The position numbers and the translations under genes were made by a program. DNA of 64,000 nucleotides from Mesorhizobium qingshengii (GTDB lineage: Bacteria > Pseudomonadota > Alphaproteobacteria > Rhizobiales > Rhizobiaceae): contig NZ_FMXM01000004.1 in assembly GCF_900103325.1 (NCBI RefSeq), forward strand, positions 372,001 through 436,000, read 5' to 3'. The stretch's first letter is position 1; each line of letters begins with the position of its first letter. The notes beneath the pieces were generated by a model. It did no database searches. It was not told where the DNA came from and saw nothing but the letters and a program-made list of their open reading frames with translations. Shown here piece after piece: positions 40,984 to 49,543 of the stretch.

Positions 40984-42423
40984 CTATTGATACGGGCCTC
41001 TGAGGTTCAGGTTCTCAGCCAACGTACAAAAGCGGTTTGTCAACCGGACAAGCTCCTCGCCTGGTTCGGCGATAACCTTGCCGCGCTGCTCTGGCAGCGC
41101 GATTGAAAGAGCCTTCCACAGCTGGGCTTGCCGTTCACACAGACCAGCCAATTCGGAGCACTCGTCGGCGGTCAATTTCCCGAGGTCGCGTGCCGTCACC
41201 GGTCCGATGCCGGGAGGCGTGGTCACCCCCAGGGAAAGATACCCTTCCGGAACAGTGCCTTTGGCATTGGTCACCGTTTTGCGGCAGATGGCGTCGAATA
41301 TCTGGTCGACGGCCTGCCTGGCGCCGGCGACGCGCGAAGGATGATCCGTATCGGCTGCGGCATGCGGCAGAAGTTCAAGCCTGGCGCCATGCTTTTCGAC
41401 GAGATCGAGATAAGGCAGCATCGGGCCGGAGAGAGCACCGGTGGAGGCATCCCTGAACAGATCGGCATCGATGGCGGCATGGCGCACCTGCCCTGTGTCC
41501 AGGGCGTCGCCAAGGGCCGCAACGTCGACAAGCTCGCCGCGATCGTAGTTGACCAGAACCGCGCCCTTGTTCATGCGTGACAGGACATCCGTACCGATGA
41601 GCCCGGCATTGGCATAACGCCCGGTCTGCGCGTCCTGCTTGCCGAGACCGACATGGACGCTCAGCACATCGGCGCCTTCAGCCGCGTCGCCGAGGTCTGG
41701 CGCATAGGCAAAGCCCTCGGCGTCTATCCAGTCCCGGTGTCGGGGTCGCGCGTGGATCACCACGCGCATGCCGAAGGCGCGGGCAAGCTTGGCCACCTCG
41801 CGGCCGATATTGCCGTAGCCGATGATCGCGATCGTCTTGCCTTCGAGCTTCTCGGTGGGAAAATCGCGCAGTCCCCTGCCGGTGTCAAAGGCACCGTGCG
41901 CCACCCGGTCGTGAAGCCTGTCGACCGGGAGATCGGGCAGCACTTTCAGGATCGCCTTCATCACCATCTGCGCGGTGGCGCGGCTGTTGATGCCGGGCGT
42001 GTTCATCAGGACCGCGGTGCCGCCCTCGCCATTGCCGCCGCCCCAGGAGCGTGAGCCCATATTGCCGGTGCCGGCACCGATCCGCACGCCGGCCAGCGGA
42101 AAAACGGTTTCGGCAGGCAGGAAGGTCGCGGCTGCAATGACGGCGTCGTAGCGGCCGTCGCCGGCGGCTTCGATCAGTTCTTCCCGGGCGCTGAGGTCCG
42201 GCTGGTAGAAGAAATGCACCCTGCCCTGTTCGAGGCCTGCCTTGTCGCCAAGCGCCGTTGCGTGAAAGCGGCCGCCCCTGGCTTCGATATGGGCGCGCAC
42301 TTCGCTCGGATCAGGCTTGCCGTCGGGGCCGAAGCGCAGGCCGACCAGATCGCAGATCAGCACCGTGTAGGCGCGCTGCGGATCGATTGGCTCCACGGCC
42401 TGTGTATTGGTGTTTGCTGTCAC
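40984..42423 (-). CDS. D-2-hydroxyacid-type NAD-dependent dehydrogenase
   Basis: Oxidoreductase of the D-isomer-specific 2-hydroxyacid dehydrogenase/phosphoglycerate dehydrogenase family, 479 residues. The NAD domain has IIGYGNIGREVAKLARAFG, followed by a histidine-arginine rich loop, VNYDRGELVDVAAL with the catalytic arginine, and LLPHAAADT with the active-site histidine. A C-terminal extension of about 90 residues (ARDLGKLTADECSEL onward) is longer than usual and helical. The start is GTG 42423 with GGGGAA six bases upstream. It is the last or next-to-last gene of the minus operon running from 54939. The substrate is not evident. Confidence 0.8.
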   Translation of the reverse strand: MTANTNTQAVEPIDPQRAYTVLICDLVGLRFGPDGKPDPSEVRAHIEARGGRFHATALGDKAGLEQGRVHFFYQPDLSAREELIEAAGDGRYDAVIAAATFLPAETVFPLAGVRIGAGTGNMGSRSWGGGNGEGGTAVLMNTPGINSRATAQMVMKAILKVLPDLPVDRLHDRVAHGAFDTGRGLRDFPTEKLEGKTIAIIGYGNIGREVAKLARAFGMRVVIHARPRHRDWIDAEGFAYAPDLGDAAEGADVLSVHVGLGKQDAQTGRYANAGLIGTDVLSRMNKGAVLVNYDRGELVDVAALGDALDTGQVRHAAIDADLFRDASTGALSGPMLPYLDLVEKHGARLELLPHAAADTDHPSRVAGARQAVDQIFDAICRKTVTNAKGTVPEGYLSLGVTTPPGIGPVTARDLGKLTADECSELAGLCERQAQLWKALSIALPEQRGKVIAEPGEELVRLTNRFCTLAENLNLRGPYQ

Positions 42424-42481
42424 GTCGTTTCCCCATGCAAGAACGGAAAGGCCTGCTGGTACAGCAGCGCGCTCTGAATAA

Positions 42482-44878
42482 TCAGAACCTATCCGCTCGG
42501 AACGGCGTGAGATCAATCGCTGGCGGCAAACCGGCGGCAAGCTGCGACACGATCTTGATGTGAGGCAGTTCGACGGCAGGTTCCCTGCCCAGCAGAAGCC
42601 CCAGCACACGCGGCGGCGTGAGCGGCAATTGCTGGACACGGCACCCAGTGGCGTTGGCAATGGCGCAGGCGACGGCTGCAGGGGGATTGAGAATGGGCAC
42701 CTCGCCCGCACCCTTAGCGCCGAGCGGGCCAATGGAAGGCGCACCTTCGTAGAGGTCAATCTCGACAGGCACGGTATCCAACGCGAGTGGGACGCGATAG
42801 GTCTCGAGGCTGTCCTGCCGGATGCACCCGTCCTCGCCGATGGTGTGCTCTTCATGCAGCGCGTAACCCAGCCCCTGTGTGACCCCGCCCTGGATCTGCC
42901 CGTGGATGGCGCGTGGGTTGAGCGCCCGGCCGACATCCTGCACCACCTTGTAGCTCAGGATTTCGACATGGCCGGTGTCGGGGTCCACGGCGACCTCGCA
43001 ATCATGGACGTTGAAGACGGGAATATCGATTGCGTCGATGAAATGGCCCGCCGCGCAGCCGGGCATCGCCGGCACGCCGGGATTGGTGAACGAGCCGCTG
43101 CCGACCACTGGACCCGTCAACCGGTGCGCGTGCTGGACGGCCTTGGCAATGGTCATCCCCGATCCCTCGATGCCGGCGATCTCAACCCGTCCATTGCGCA
43201 AGACCAGCCGTTCCGGCTGGGTCTGCAGCAGCTCGCTCGCCGTGTGCAGGATCTTGTTGCGTACGTCCGCGGCAGCGGCGAGGCTCGCCGCGCCGACGGA
43301 GACGGTCGTGCGCCCTCCGCCGACGCCGAGATCGAAACCGGCTGCATCCGTATCGGCATTGCGAACGATCACGTCATTCGGATGAATCCCGAGCTCATGG
43401 GCGACGATCTGCGGCAACGCCTGCACCATCGTGCCCTGACCGAGCTCGACCCCGGCGGTGATGAGCGTCGCGCTGCCGTCGGCATTCAGGTTGATGGTGG
43501 CCGTCGAGGGTCCGACGAAGATGAACCAGGTGCCCACCACGGTGGCCCGGCCGTACAGGCGCCCGCCCGCCAAGGGCTCCTTGCTGTGAGACGCTTCCCG
43601 CAGCTTTTCCATCCGATCAAGCATCGGACCGAGCACGTCGCCTTCGAAGACCTGTCCCGTTGCGCCAAGGTCTCCGTCGCCCAGCACGTTCCGCCGCCTG
43701 AATTCGAGCGGATCCATCCCCATGGCCTGGCAGATCTCGTCCGTATGCCGCTCCAGTGCGAATGTGTTGTAGACACCGTTGCAGGCGCGAAAGGCCCCAT
43801 TGGGGGGAGTGTTGGTGTAGACGGCTCGGCTCGCCAGCTTGACCGAGCCAAGCTTGTAGTTGCCGCCCAGCGTGTGCGCCGTCATCGTCGTGAGGAAAAT
43901 CTGCTCGCCGCCATAGGCGCCGCAGTCCATCAGCACGACGGCTTCGCGTCCAGCGATGTCGCCGCTTTTTGTCACCGCGGATCGGATCTTGATTTCGGCG
44001 TTTTCGCGGCAGAGGCAGGTCAGCATCTCCTCCTGCCTCGAATAGACGAGGCGCACTGGCTGCCCGGATTTGCGCGCCAGGATCGCGGCATAAGGCTCCA
44101 GCGTGCAATCGAATTTCTGACCGAACCCCCCGCCCACGGGCGGCACCGTGACATGCACCTGAGAGGCAAGAACACCAAGCAGCTTCGCCGTCATGTTGCG
44201 AACCGTCCACGGAACCTGTGTCGACGTCTCGATATGGTAGCGACCGTCCTCGTAGGAGGCGACGACGGCCCGGGGTTCGAGCGAGACATGGTTCTGCCGG
44301 CCGACCCGAAAGCAGCTCTCCACGACCACGACGTCATCGCGGGCGAATGCCGCTTCGGTATCGCCCCGGACCACCGTCGCCTCCCAGGCAACGTTGCCGC
44401 CACGAGCGCCGCCTTCGAACAGAACTTCGTAGTTCTTCCAGTCAGGGTGAACCAAGCGAGCGCCAGGCGCCAGCGCATCGGCCATGGTGAGCACTATGGG
44501 AAGGGGTTCAAGTTCGACTTCGATCGCGCGTGCCGCCGCCTGGGCTTGCTCGTAAGTGTCGGCGGCCACCGCGGCGATCTGCTCGCCGTGAAAGCGGATG
44601 ACGCCCGAGGCGAAGAGCGGATGGTCGGCGATGCCGATACCGTGCATCCCCGGGGCGTCTTCGGAAAGCGCTATGGCGCGCACGCCAGGCATTTGACGGG
44701 CACGCGTGATGTCAATCTTCAGGATGCGGGCCGACGCGACCTCCGATCTCAGGATCGCCGCGTGAAGCATGCGCGGCAGCATGCGGTCGACGGTGTAGCG
44801 CGTACGGCCGAGCAGCTTGTCGCGTGCGTCGCGCCGCGGCAGGTTCATCGTGACGTTTGACGGATCCGCGATTGCCAT
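42482..44878 (-). CDS. Molybdenum hydroxylase large subunit (xanthine dehydrogenase family)
   Basis: Mo-pterin catalytic subunit of an aldehyde oxidase/xanthine dehydrogenase type enzyme, 798 residues. N-terminal a/b hammerhead domain (DARDKLLGRTRYTVDRMLPRMLHAAIL), then pterin-binding PPVGGGFGQKFD, QVPWTVRNM, GAFRACNGVYNTFALERH, the GVELGQGTMVQALPQI block, and the active-site glutamate in GPLGAKGAGEVPI. Enzymes of this kind hydroxylate N-heterocycles, purines or aldehydes with water as oxygen source. It starts 3 bp after the iron-sulfur subunit. Complete three-subunit arrangement; the substrate is unknown. No XdhC-type Mo-insertion chaperone is seen nearby. Confidence 0.9.
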   Translation of the reverse strand: MAIADPSNVTMNLPRRDARDKLLGRTRYTVDRMLPRMLHAAILRSEVASARILKIDITRARQMPGVRAIALSEDAPGMHGIGIADHPLFASGVIRFHGEQIAAVAADTYEQAQAAARAIEVELEPLPIVLTMADALAPGARLVHPDWKNYEVLFEGGARGGNVAWEATVVRGDTEAAFARDDVVVVESCFRVGRQNHVSLEPRAVVASYEDGRYHIETSTQVPWTVRNMTAKLLGVLASQVHVTVPPVGGGFGQKFDCTLEPYAAILARKSGQPVRLVYSRQEEMLTCLCRENAEIKIRSAVTKSGDIAGREAVVLMDCGAYGGEQIFLTTMTAHTLGGNYKLGSVKLASRAVYTNTPPNGAFRACNGVYNTFALERHTDEICQAMGMDPLEFRRRNVLGDGDLGATGQVFEGDVLGPMLDRMEKLREASHSKEPLAGGRLYGRATVVGTWFIFVGPSTATINLNADGSATLITAGVELGQGTMVQALPQIVAHELGIHPNDVIVRNADTDAAGFDLGVGGGRTTVSVGAASLAAAADVRNKILHTASELLQTQPERLVLRNGRVEIAGIEGSGMTIAKAVQHAHRLTGPVVGSGSFTNPGVPAMPGCAAGHFIDAIDIPVFNVHDCEVAVDPDTGHVEILSYKVVQDVGRALNPRAIHGQIQGGVTQGLGYALHEEHTIGEDGCIRQDSLETYRVPLALDTVPVEIDLYEGAPSIGPLGAKGAGEVPILNPPAAVACAIANATGCRVQQLPLTPPRVLGLLLGREPAVELPHIKIVSQLAAGLPPAIDLTPFRADRF

Positions 44879-44881
44879 TGC

Positions 44882-45340
44882 TCAGCTCCGCTTCGCCAAC
44901 GCCACGGCCGCATCGACCAGGCGCTCATAGCCGGTACACCGGCAGATATTGCCGACGAGCGCCACCTTGATTTCACCCCTCTCGGCCCGCGGGTGCTCCC
45001 GGAAGAAGCTCGTGAGGACCATCAGGATACCGGGAAAGCACATGCCGCACTGGACGACGTCGTGCTCTTCCATGATCCGCTGCAGAGGCGATAGCTCGCC
45101 CGCCGCAGCAAGCGATTCGACCGTGCGGACCTCTCGTCCCTCGACCATGCCGAGCGGCACCAGGCAGGACACGACCGGCTGTCCGTCGATGTGGACGGTG
45201 CAGGCGCCGCAGAAACCCTCGCGGCATGCGACTTTCGCTCCGGTCAGATGGAACTCGTCCCTCAACACGTCGACAAGCGGCGTGAGCGGTTCGGCGCGCG
45301 AAACCCGGTCTTCTCCATTGACAACGAGACGCAAGGACAT
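44882..45340 (-). CDS. Molybdenum hydroxylase 2Fe-2S subunit
   Basis: Small iron-sulfur subunit, 152 residues, the standard length of CoxS/XdhA-type subunits. The first cluster is bound by cysteines in ACREGFCGACTVHIDG and VSCLVPL; the second by QCGMCFPG and NICRCTGY. It carries electrons between the Mo-pterin and FAD subunits. ATG 45340 follows the FAD gene by 28 bp, and its stop precedes the large subunit by 3 bp. The order FAD, FeS, Mo is common for bacterial three-subunit enzymes. Confidence 0.92.
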   Translation of the reverse strand: MSLRLVVNGEDRVSRAEPLTPLVDVLRDEFHLTGAKVACREGFCGACTVHIDGQPVVSCLVPLGMVEGREVRTVESLAAAGELSPLQRIMEEHDVVQCGMCFPGILMVLTSFFREHPRAERGEIKVALVGNICRCTGYERLVDAAVALAKRS

Positions 45341-45368
45341 CGGCTTGATCTCTTCCGGGGTACGAGCT

Positions 45369-46229
45369 TCAGGACTGCTCTTGAAGGGCGAGCACGGCGC
45401 GGCGCACGAGGCTCGGGAGCACCTTCACCCGATACCAGCCAGGTGCCTCGACGCCTTCGCGGCCTAGAAAATCTCCGCAAAACCGTTCGGCTTGTTCGGC
45501 CGCGCGGCGTGGATCGAGGCTATGCCCGACAAGGCTTGTTTCGAGCTGCTCCCAGCGGCGCGCAACGGGTTCGACCGAGCCGACCGCCACCCTGGCGCTT
45601 TCGACGACGCCGGTCGGGTTCAAGGTCGCCGCCAGGCTCACGATTGCCACGGGGTAATCTCCCGCCTTGCGCAGCGGGAGCCTTATGTGCGCCGAGCGCC
45701 GCGCCGTGCGTGGAACGATCACGCGGCGGACGAGACGGTCGGGCCCGATGCCTGTCCTGACCTCCAGGAAACGCTTCACCGTCATCCGTTCGGACCCTTT
45801 CGCACCTTCGATTTCGAGTTCGGCATCGAGGCATATCAGGGCGGGCACCAGATCAGCCGCGGCAAAGGCCGAAGCGCAGAGATTCCCACCAATCGTGGCA
45901 ACGTTGCGGACTGCGGGATTTGCGGAGTTGACGGCGGCCTGTGCCAGCGCGCGGCATTCGGGCAGGGATCCAAGCGAGCTTGCCAGTTCGGCATGGGTAA
46001 CGCAGGCACCTATGCTGATCTCGCGATCGAGAATATCCAGCCGCCGCAACTCATCGATCTTGGAAATCGCCACATAGGACAGGTCCCGCCGCTCGTGCCT
46101 GAGCGGCGCCCGCATGATCCAGGTTGCGCCGGCAAGAGCTGCTCCAGCCGACCCGCGATCGGCAAGAGCGGCTATCGCGTCGGTCAGCGACGTCGCTGCA
46201 TGGAAGCGCTCTCCATTCTGTCCGGGCAC
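45369..46229 (-). CDS. Molybdenum hydroxylase FAD-binding subunit
   Basis: Medium FAD subunit (CoxM/XdhB type), 286 residues. FAD contacts are seen in ALAGATWIMRAPLRHERRDL and VATIGGNLCASAFAAADLVPALI, and the C-terminal domain starts near RLPLRKAGDYPVAIVSLAA. The start is a GTG at 46229 with AGGAAGGA nine bases upstream; no in-frame ATG gives a better N-terminus. It passes electrons from the Fe-S subunit to an acceptor. It lies 63 bp downstream of bioY in the same operon run. Confidence 0.87.
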   Translation of the reverse strand: MPGQNGERFHAATSLTDAIAALADRGSAGAALAGATWIMRAPLRHERRDLSYVAISKIDELRRLDILDREISIGACVTHAELASSLGSLPECRALAQAAVNSANPAVRNVATIGGNLCASAFAAADLVPALICLDAELEIEGAKGSERMTVKRFLEVRTGIGPDRLVRRVIVPRTARRSAHIRLPLRKAGDYPVAIVSLAATLNPTGVVESARVAVGSVEPVARRWEQLETSLVGHSLDPRRAAEQAERFCGDFLGREGVEAPGWYRVKVLPSLVRRAVLALQEQS

Positions 46230-46292
46230 GCTATTGGGTCCTTCCTGCCGGATGGATCTGAGGATCGCTGCGCAACCCTGGCAATTGCGATT

Positions 46293-46892
46293 TCAGCGAT
46301 CGCCGTTGCGCGTCCGGCCAACAAATTTCCAAGCCAGCGGCAGGACCGCGGTGGCAAGCGCCAGCTTGAGCAGATCGCCGAGGACGAAGGGCGTGAGACC
46401 CCAGGCCAGGATCGGCTTGTCCCACCCAAGGACGGTGCCCAGCCAGGAAAGTCCGAAGGCATAGATGACGACCGTTCCCAAAAGCATGGAAAGCGCCGTC
46501 GTGACGATCCTGCGATCCCAACCGTGGCTGGCGAGGAAGCCGCAAAGTGCCGCGGCGGGCAGATAACCGAGGAGGTAGCCGCCGGTCGGACCGACCATGT
46601 AGGCGAGACCGATGCCTTTCTCAGGCGTTCCGGCGAAAACCGGAAGCCCGAGCGCGCCTTCGATGAGATAGAGAGCGACTGTGGCAGCGCCCAGCCGCCA
46701 TCCGAAACTTGTCCCGATCACCAGGACGACAAAGGTCTGCATGGTCATCGGCACCGGATAGAACGGAACCTGCAGTTTGGCTGACAGCCACAGCGCCAGC
46801 GATCCGGCGATGGCCAGAACACCATTCCTGAGCGCTGTCGTGCGGCCGGAGAAGGCCTGCTCTGCAAGCGTGGGATAGGTCGAGGAAATCAT
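46293..46892 (-). CDS. bioY: Biotin transporter substrate-binding (S) component
   Basis: Integral membrane biotin-binding protein of the ECF transporter type, 199 residues, six helices. BioY features are VPFYPVPMTMQTFVVLVIG, GPTGGYLLGY, and the sequence GLPVFAGTPEKGIGLAYMVGP. No BioM/BioN energising partners lie next to it; solitary BioY proteins can take up biotin alone or with shared ATPases. ATG 46892 has GGAAGGA upstream. It sits in the run between the sugar-type importer and the molybdenum hydroxylase, about 5 kb below a biotin carboxylase/biotin carrier pair in the same direction. Confidence 0.92.
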   Translation of the reverse strand: MISSTYPTLAEQAFSGRTTALRNGVLAIAGSLALWLSAKLQVPFYPVPMTMQTFVVLVIGTSFGWRLGAATVALYLIEGALGLPVFAGTPEKGIGLAYMVGPTGGYLLGYLPAAALCGFLASHGWDRRIVTTALSMLLGTVVIYAFGLSWLGTVLGWDKPILAWGLTPFVLGDLLKLALATAVLPLAWKFVGRTRNGDR

Positions 46893-46924
46893 GGTCCTTC
46901 CTTTCGGTGTTTGAGTGATTGCCG

Positions 46925-47968
46925 TCAGCGGTCGCCAACCAGCATGCGGTAGCGGAATTGGTCGAGAATGACGGCGAGCACCAGCAGCGAGCCGAGCAGC
47001 ACCATCTGCATGTACGAGCCGATCTGGGCGATGTTCATGCCGTTCTGCAGCAGCACGATGAAGAAGGCGCCGAGAACGACATTCTCCACACGGCCCAGCC
47101 CTCCCCGCAGGGACACCCCGCCAATGACACAGGCGGCGATCGATTCCAGCGCGATCGTGCCGCCAAGATTGGTTTCGCCGGACTCGACCCGGGCCGTGAG
47201 CAGAAGACCGGCGAGAGAGGCCAGCAGCGCGCACAGGACATAGGCCAGGAACAGCACCTGCTTGGTGTTGACGCCCGAGAGGTTGGCCGCCCTGACATTG
47301 CCGCCGACCGCGTAGATGTGAGAACCCAGTTTCGTTCGGTTCATCAAGAGCCAGATGCCAATGATCGCCAGCAAGGCGATCATCACCGGCACGGGAACGC
47401 CGAGCACCCGCCCGAAGCCGAAGAAATTACCGAAATCGTAGGGCAGTCCGGATATCGGAACGCCGCCGGTCAGGAACAGCGCGATGCCCGCACCGACCGA
47501 CTGCACGCCAAGGGTCATGATGAACGGCGAGACGTCGAACTGGGCGATACCGAGCCCGTTCAGGCATCCGATCAGTAGCGCGGCGCCCAATCCCGCACCG
47601 GCGCCAAGGAGGATCGCCAGCCAGATCATGTCCGGCATGACCGGCGCCAGCGCGACCATCGCCATCGCCGACACAACCGAAGTCATCGCGATCGCCGTGC
47701 CAACCGAGAGGTCAAAACCTCCGGTGATGAGGACCAGCATCTGACCCAGCGAAACCAGAACCAGATAGACAGACTGCCTGGCGACGTTGGTCAGGTTCTG
47801 AATCGACAGGAACTGGTTCGAGATCAGTGAGAAGACGATCAGCGAAAAGACCAGGAAAAACGGCAGAACCCCGACGCGCAGGAAGACGAATCTTATGGCC
47901 GCCAGCAGAATGGTGGCGCGGGTTCGCGGCGCCCCTGCATCCTCGGTTCGGCTGCTCTGAATGGTCAT
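46925..47968 (-). CDS. ABC permease (RbsC family) of the TorT-linked importer
   Basis: CUT2-type permease, 347 residues, about nine helices. Motifs are LITGGFDLSVGTAIAMTSVV, GCLNGLGIAQFDVSPFIMTLGV, YAVGGNVRAANLSGVNTKQVL and AACVIGGVSLRGGLGRVENVV. It begins with a hydrophilic tail of about 25 residues. The ATG at 47968 overlaps the ATPase stop by 4 bp. It works with the ATPase at 47965-49482 and the receptor at 49544-50611. Only one permease gene is present, so the channel is a homodimer. Confidence 0.88.
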   Translation of the reverse strand: MTIQSSRTEDAGAPRTRATILLAAIRFVFLRVGVLPFFLVFSLIVFSLISNQFLSIQNLTNVARQSVYLVLVSLGQMLVLITGGFDLSVGTAIAMTSVVSAMAMVALAPVMPDMIWLAILLGAGAGLGAALLIGCLNGLGIAQFDVSPFIMTLGVQSVGAGIALFLTGGVPISGLPYDFGNFFGFGRVLGVPVPVMIALLAIIGIWLLMNRTKLGSHIYAVGGNVRAANLSGVNTKQVLFLAYVLCALLASLAGLLLTARVESGETNLGGTIALESIAACVIGGVSLRGGLGRVENVVLGAFFIVLLQNGMNIAQIGSYMQMVLLGSLLVLAVILDQFRYRMLVGDR

Positions 47969-49482
47969 GGCTGGATTCCCGTCTCCGCAAAGAAATATTT
48001 CAGGACATTTTCCTCCGCGATCTCGGTGCCGGTGAGTTCGGCCGACACTCTGCCCTTCGAGAAGACCAACAGGCGGTGCGCAAGGTTCATCACCTCCGGC
48101 AGGTCGGAGGAGATCACCACCACCGCCTTGCCGGCCTCGGCGATCTCCTTGATCAACCGGTAGAGCGCGGCGCGGGTGCCCATGTCGACGCCGACCGTCG
48201 GCTCATCGAAGATGTAGATGTCCCGCTCCTCGCCAAATCCCTTGCCAAACAGCACCTTCTGCTGGTTGCCGCCCGAAAGCTTCGAGACAATGCGGCCCAT
48301 ATGGGCCGAAGCAATGCCGACGCGCTCGCCGATCTTGTCGGCCAATGCCCTTGCGCGACGCGGCGCAACAATTCCCAGGCGCCCCACGATCTCGGCCCGG
48401 CCGAGCAGGTTGAGCTTGATGTTCTCGCGCGCCGTCGCCGCCAGTTGCAGGCCCTCGCCCTTGCGGTCGGGCGGCAAATAGTAGACGCCGCCGGACAGCA
48501 TATGCCTCGTCGCCGCATGGGTCACGTCGCGCCCCTTCAGCGTGACCGTGCCTGACCGGATCGGCTGCAACCCAAGAACGCTGCGCCAGATCCGCGACTT
48601 GCCGCTGCCGACAAGGCCGGCGACCCCCAGAACTTCGCCGGCACGCACGTCGATATCAACGCCATGAAAGCCGGCGCCGTGCATCCCGCGTAGCGTCATC
48701 AGCGTCCTGCCATCCGGCTGGCGGCCGATCTCGGGATAGATCTGATCGATCGCCCGACCGGTCATCAACTCGACGAGCGTCTTCTCGGAGGTGTCGCGCG
48801 CCGACACCGTCCCGATCAGACGGCCGTCACGAAGCACGCTGATGTTGTCGGCGATTTCGCGGAATTCCTGGATGCGATGTGAAATGTAGATGATGCCGAC
48901 GCCGTCGGCCTTCGCCTTGGCGATGAAGGCGAAAAGCTTGCGCGTTTCCTTCTCGGTGAGCGAGGCGGTCGGCTCGTCGAGGATCAGGACCCTCGCCTTG
49001 CCCAGAAACACCTTGGCGATCTCCACCATCTGCTGCTCGGCACGCGACAGAGTGGAAACGCGCCGGCGGATGTCGATCTCGAAGCCCAGGTCATGGAACA
49101 AAGCGCGTGCGCCCTCGGCCATGGCGCGCCGGTCGGTCAAAGGACCGCGCTTGAGCTCGCGACCGAGATAGACGTTCTCGAAAACACGCAATGTCGGGAT
49201 CAGCGAGAATTCCTGGAACACCGTGCCGATGCCATGTCTGGCGGCGTCATGTACCGAACGCAGGTCGACCTCCTCGCCGTCGATGCGCAGCGAACCCGAT
49301 GTCGGCCTGTAGAGGCCGGAGAGGATCGAGATGAGCGTCGACTTTCCGGCACCGTTCTCGCCGAACAACACATGAACCTCTCCACGCTCGAGCTTGAAAT
49401 CGACGCCATCAAGAGCCTTGACGCCGGGAAACTCCTTCGAGATCCGGGTCATTTCCACGAGCGGAGTGTTTGCGTTGTCCAT
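47965..49482 (-). CDS. ABC ATPase (RbsA family), tandem nucleotide domains
   Basis: Full-length CUT2-type ATPase, 505 residues with two fused nucleotide-binding domains. N-domain: Walker A GENGAGKST (residues 41-49), signature LSRAEQQMVEIAKVF, Walker B VLILDEPTASLT. C-domain: an intact-looking Walker A GLVGSGKSR, unusual because this site is mostly degenerate in RbsA proteins, signature LSGGNQQKVLFGKGF, Walker B IYIFDEPTVGVD. ATG 49482 overlaps nothing and follows a 61-bp gap with a hairpin. It contrasts with the split ATPase at 27216-28695. Confidence 0.9.
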   Translation of the reverse strand: MDNANTPLVEMTRISKEFPGVKALDGVDFKLERGEVHVLFGENGAGKSTLISILSGLYRPTSGSLRIDGEEVDLRSVHDAARHGIGTVFQEFSLIPTLRVFENVYLGRELKRGPLTDRRAMAEGARALFHDLGFEIDIRRRVSTLSRAEQQMVEIAKVFLGKARVLILDEPTASLTEKETRKLFAFIAKAKADGVGIIYISHRIQEFREIADNISVLRDGRLIGTVSARDTSEKTLVELMTGRAIDQIYPEIGRQPDGRTLMTLRGMHGAGFHGVDIDVRAGEVLGVAGLVGSGKSRIWRSVLGLQPIRSGTVTLKGRDVTHAATRHMLSGGVYYLPPDRKGEGLQLAATARENIKLNLLGRAEIVGRLGIVAPRRARALADKIGERVGIASAHMGRIVSKLSGGNQQKVLFGKGFGEERDIYIFDEPTVGVDMGTRAALYRLIKEIAEAGKAVVVISSDLPEVMNLAHRLLVFSKGRVSAELTGTEIAEENVLKYFFAETGIQP

Positions 49483-49498
49483 TTGCCAACCCGGTCGA

Positions 49499-49528
49499 TC
49501 CGGTCCCGCCTTGCCTGGCGGAACCGGA
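49499..49528 (-). terminator. Hairpin after the TorT-like receptor gene
   Basis: A 12-bp stem with one C-A mismatch (49499-49510 with 49517-49528) and a 6-nt loop lies in the 61-bp gap between the receptor stop and the ATPase start. It has no T-run and matches the pattern after other receptor genes here. Confidence 0.5.
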
Positions 49529-49543
49529 CAGCGCTTGTCGCGA

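Noticed and set aside
42560..44860. Long open frame on the plus strand (about 766 codons) opposite the molybdenum hydroxylase large subunit
   Set aside because: It mirrors the true gene on the other strand, encodes Arg/His-rich low-sense protein with no recognisable motif, and is typical of antisense frames in GC-rich DNA.
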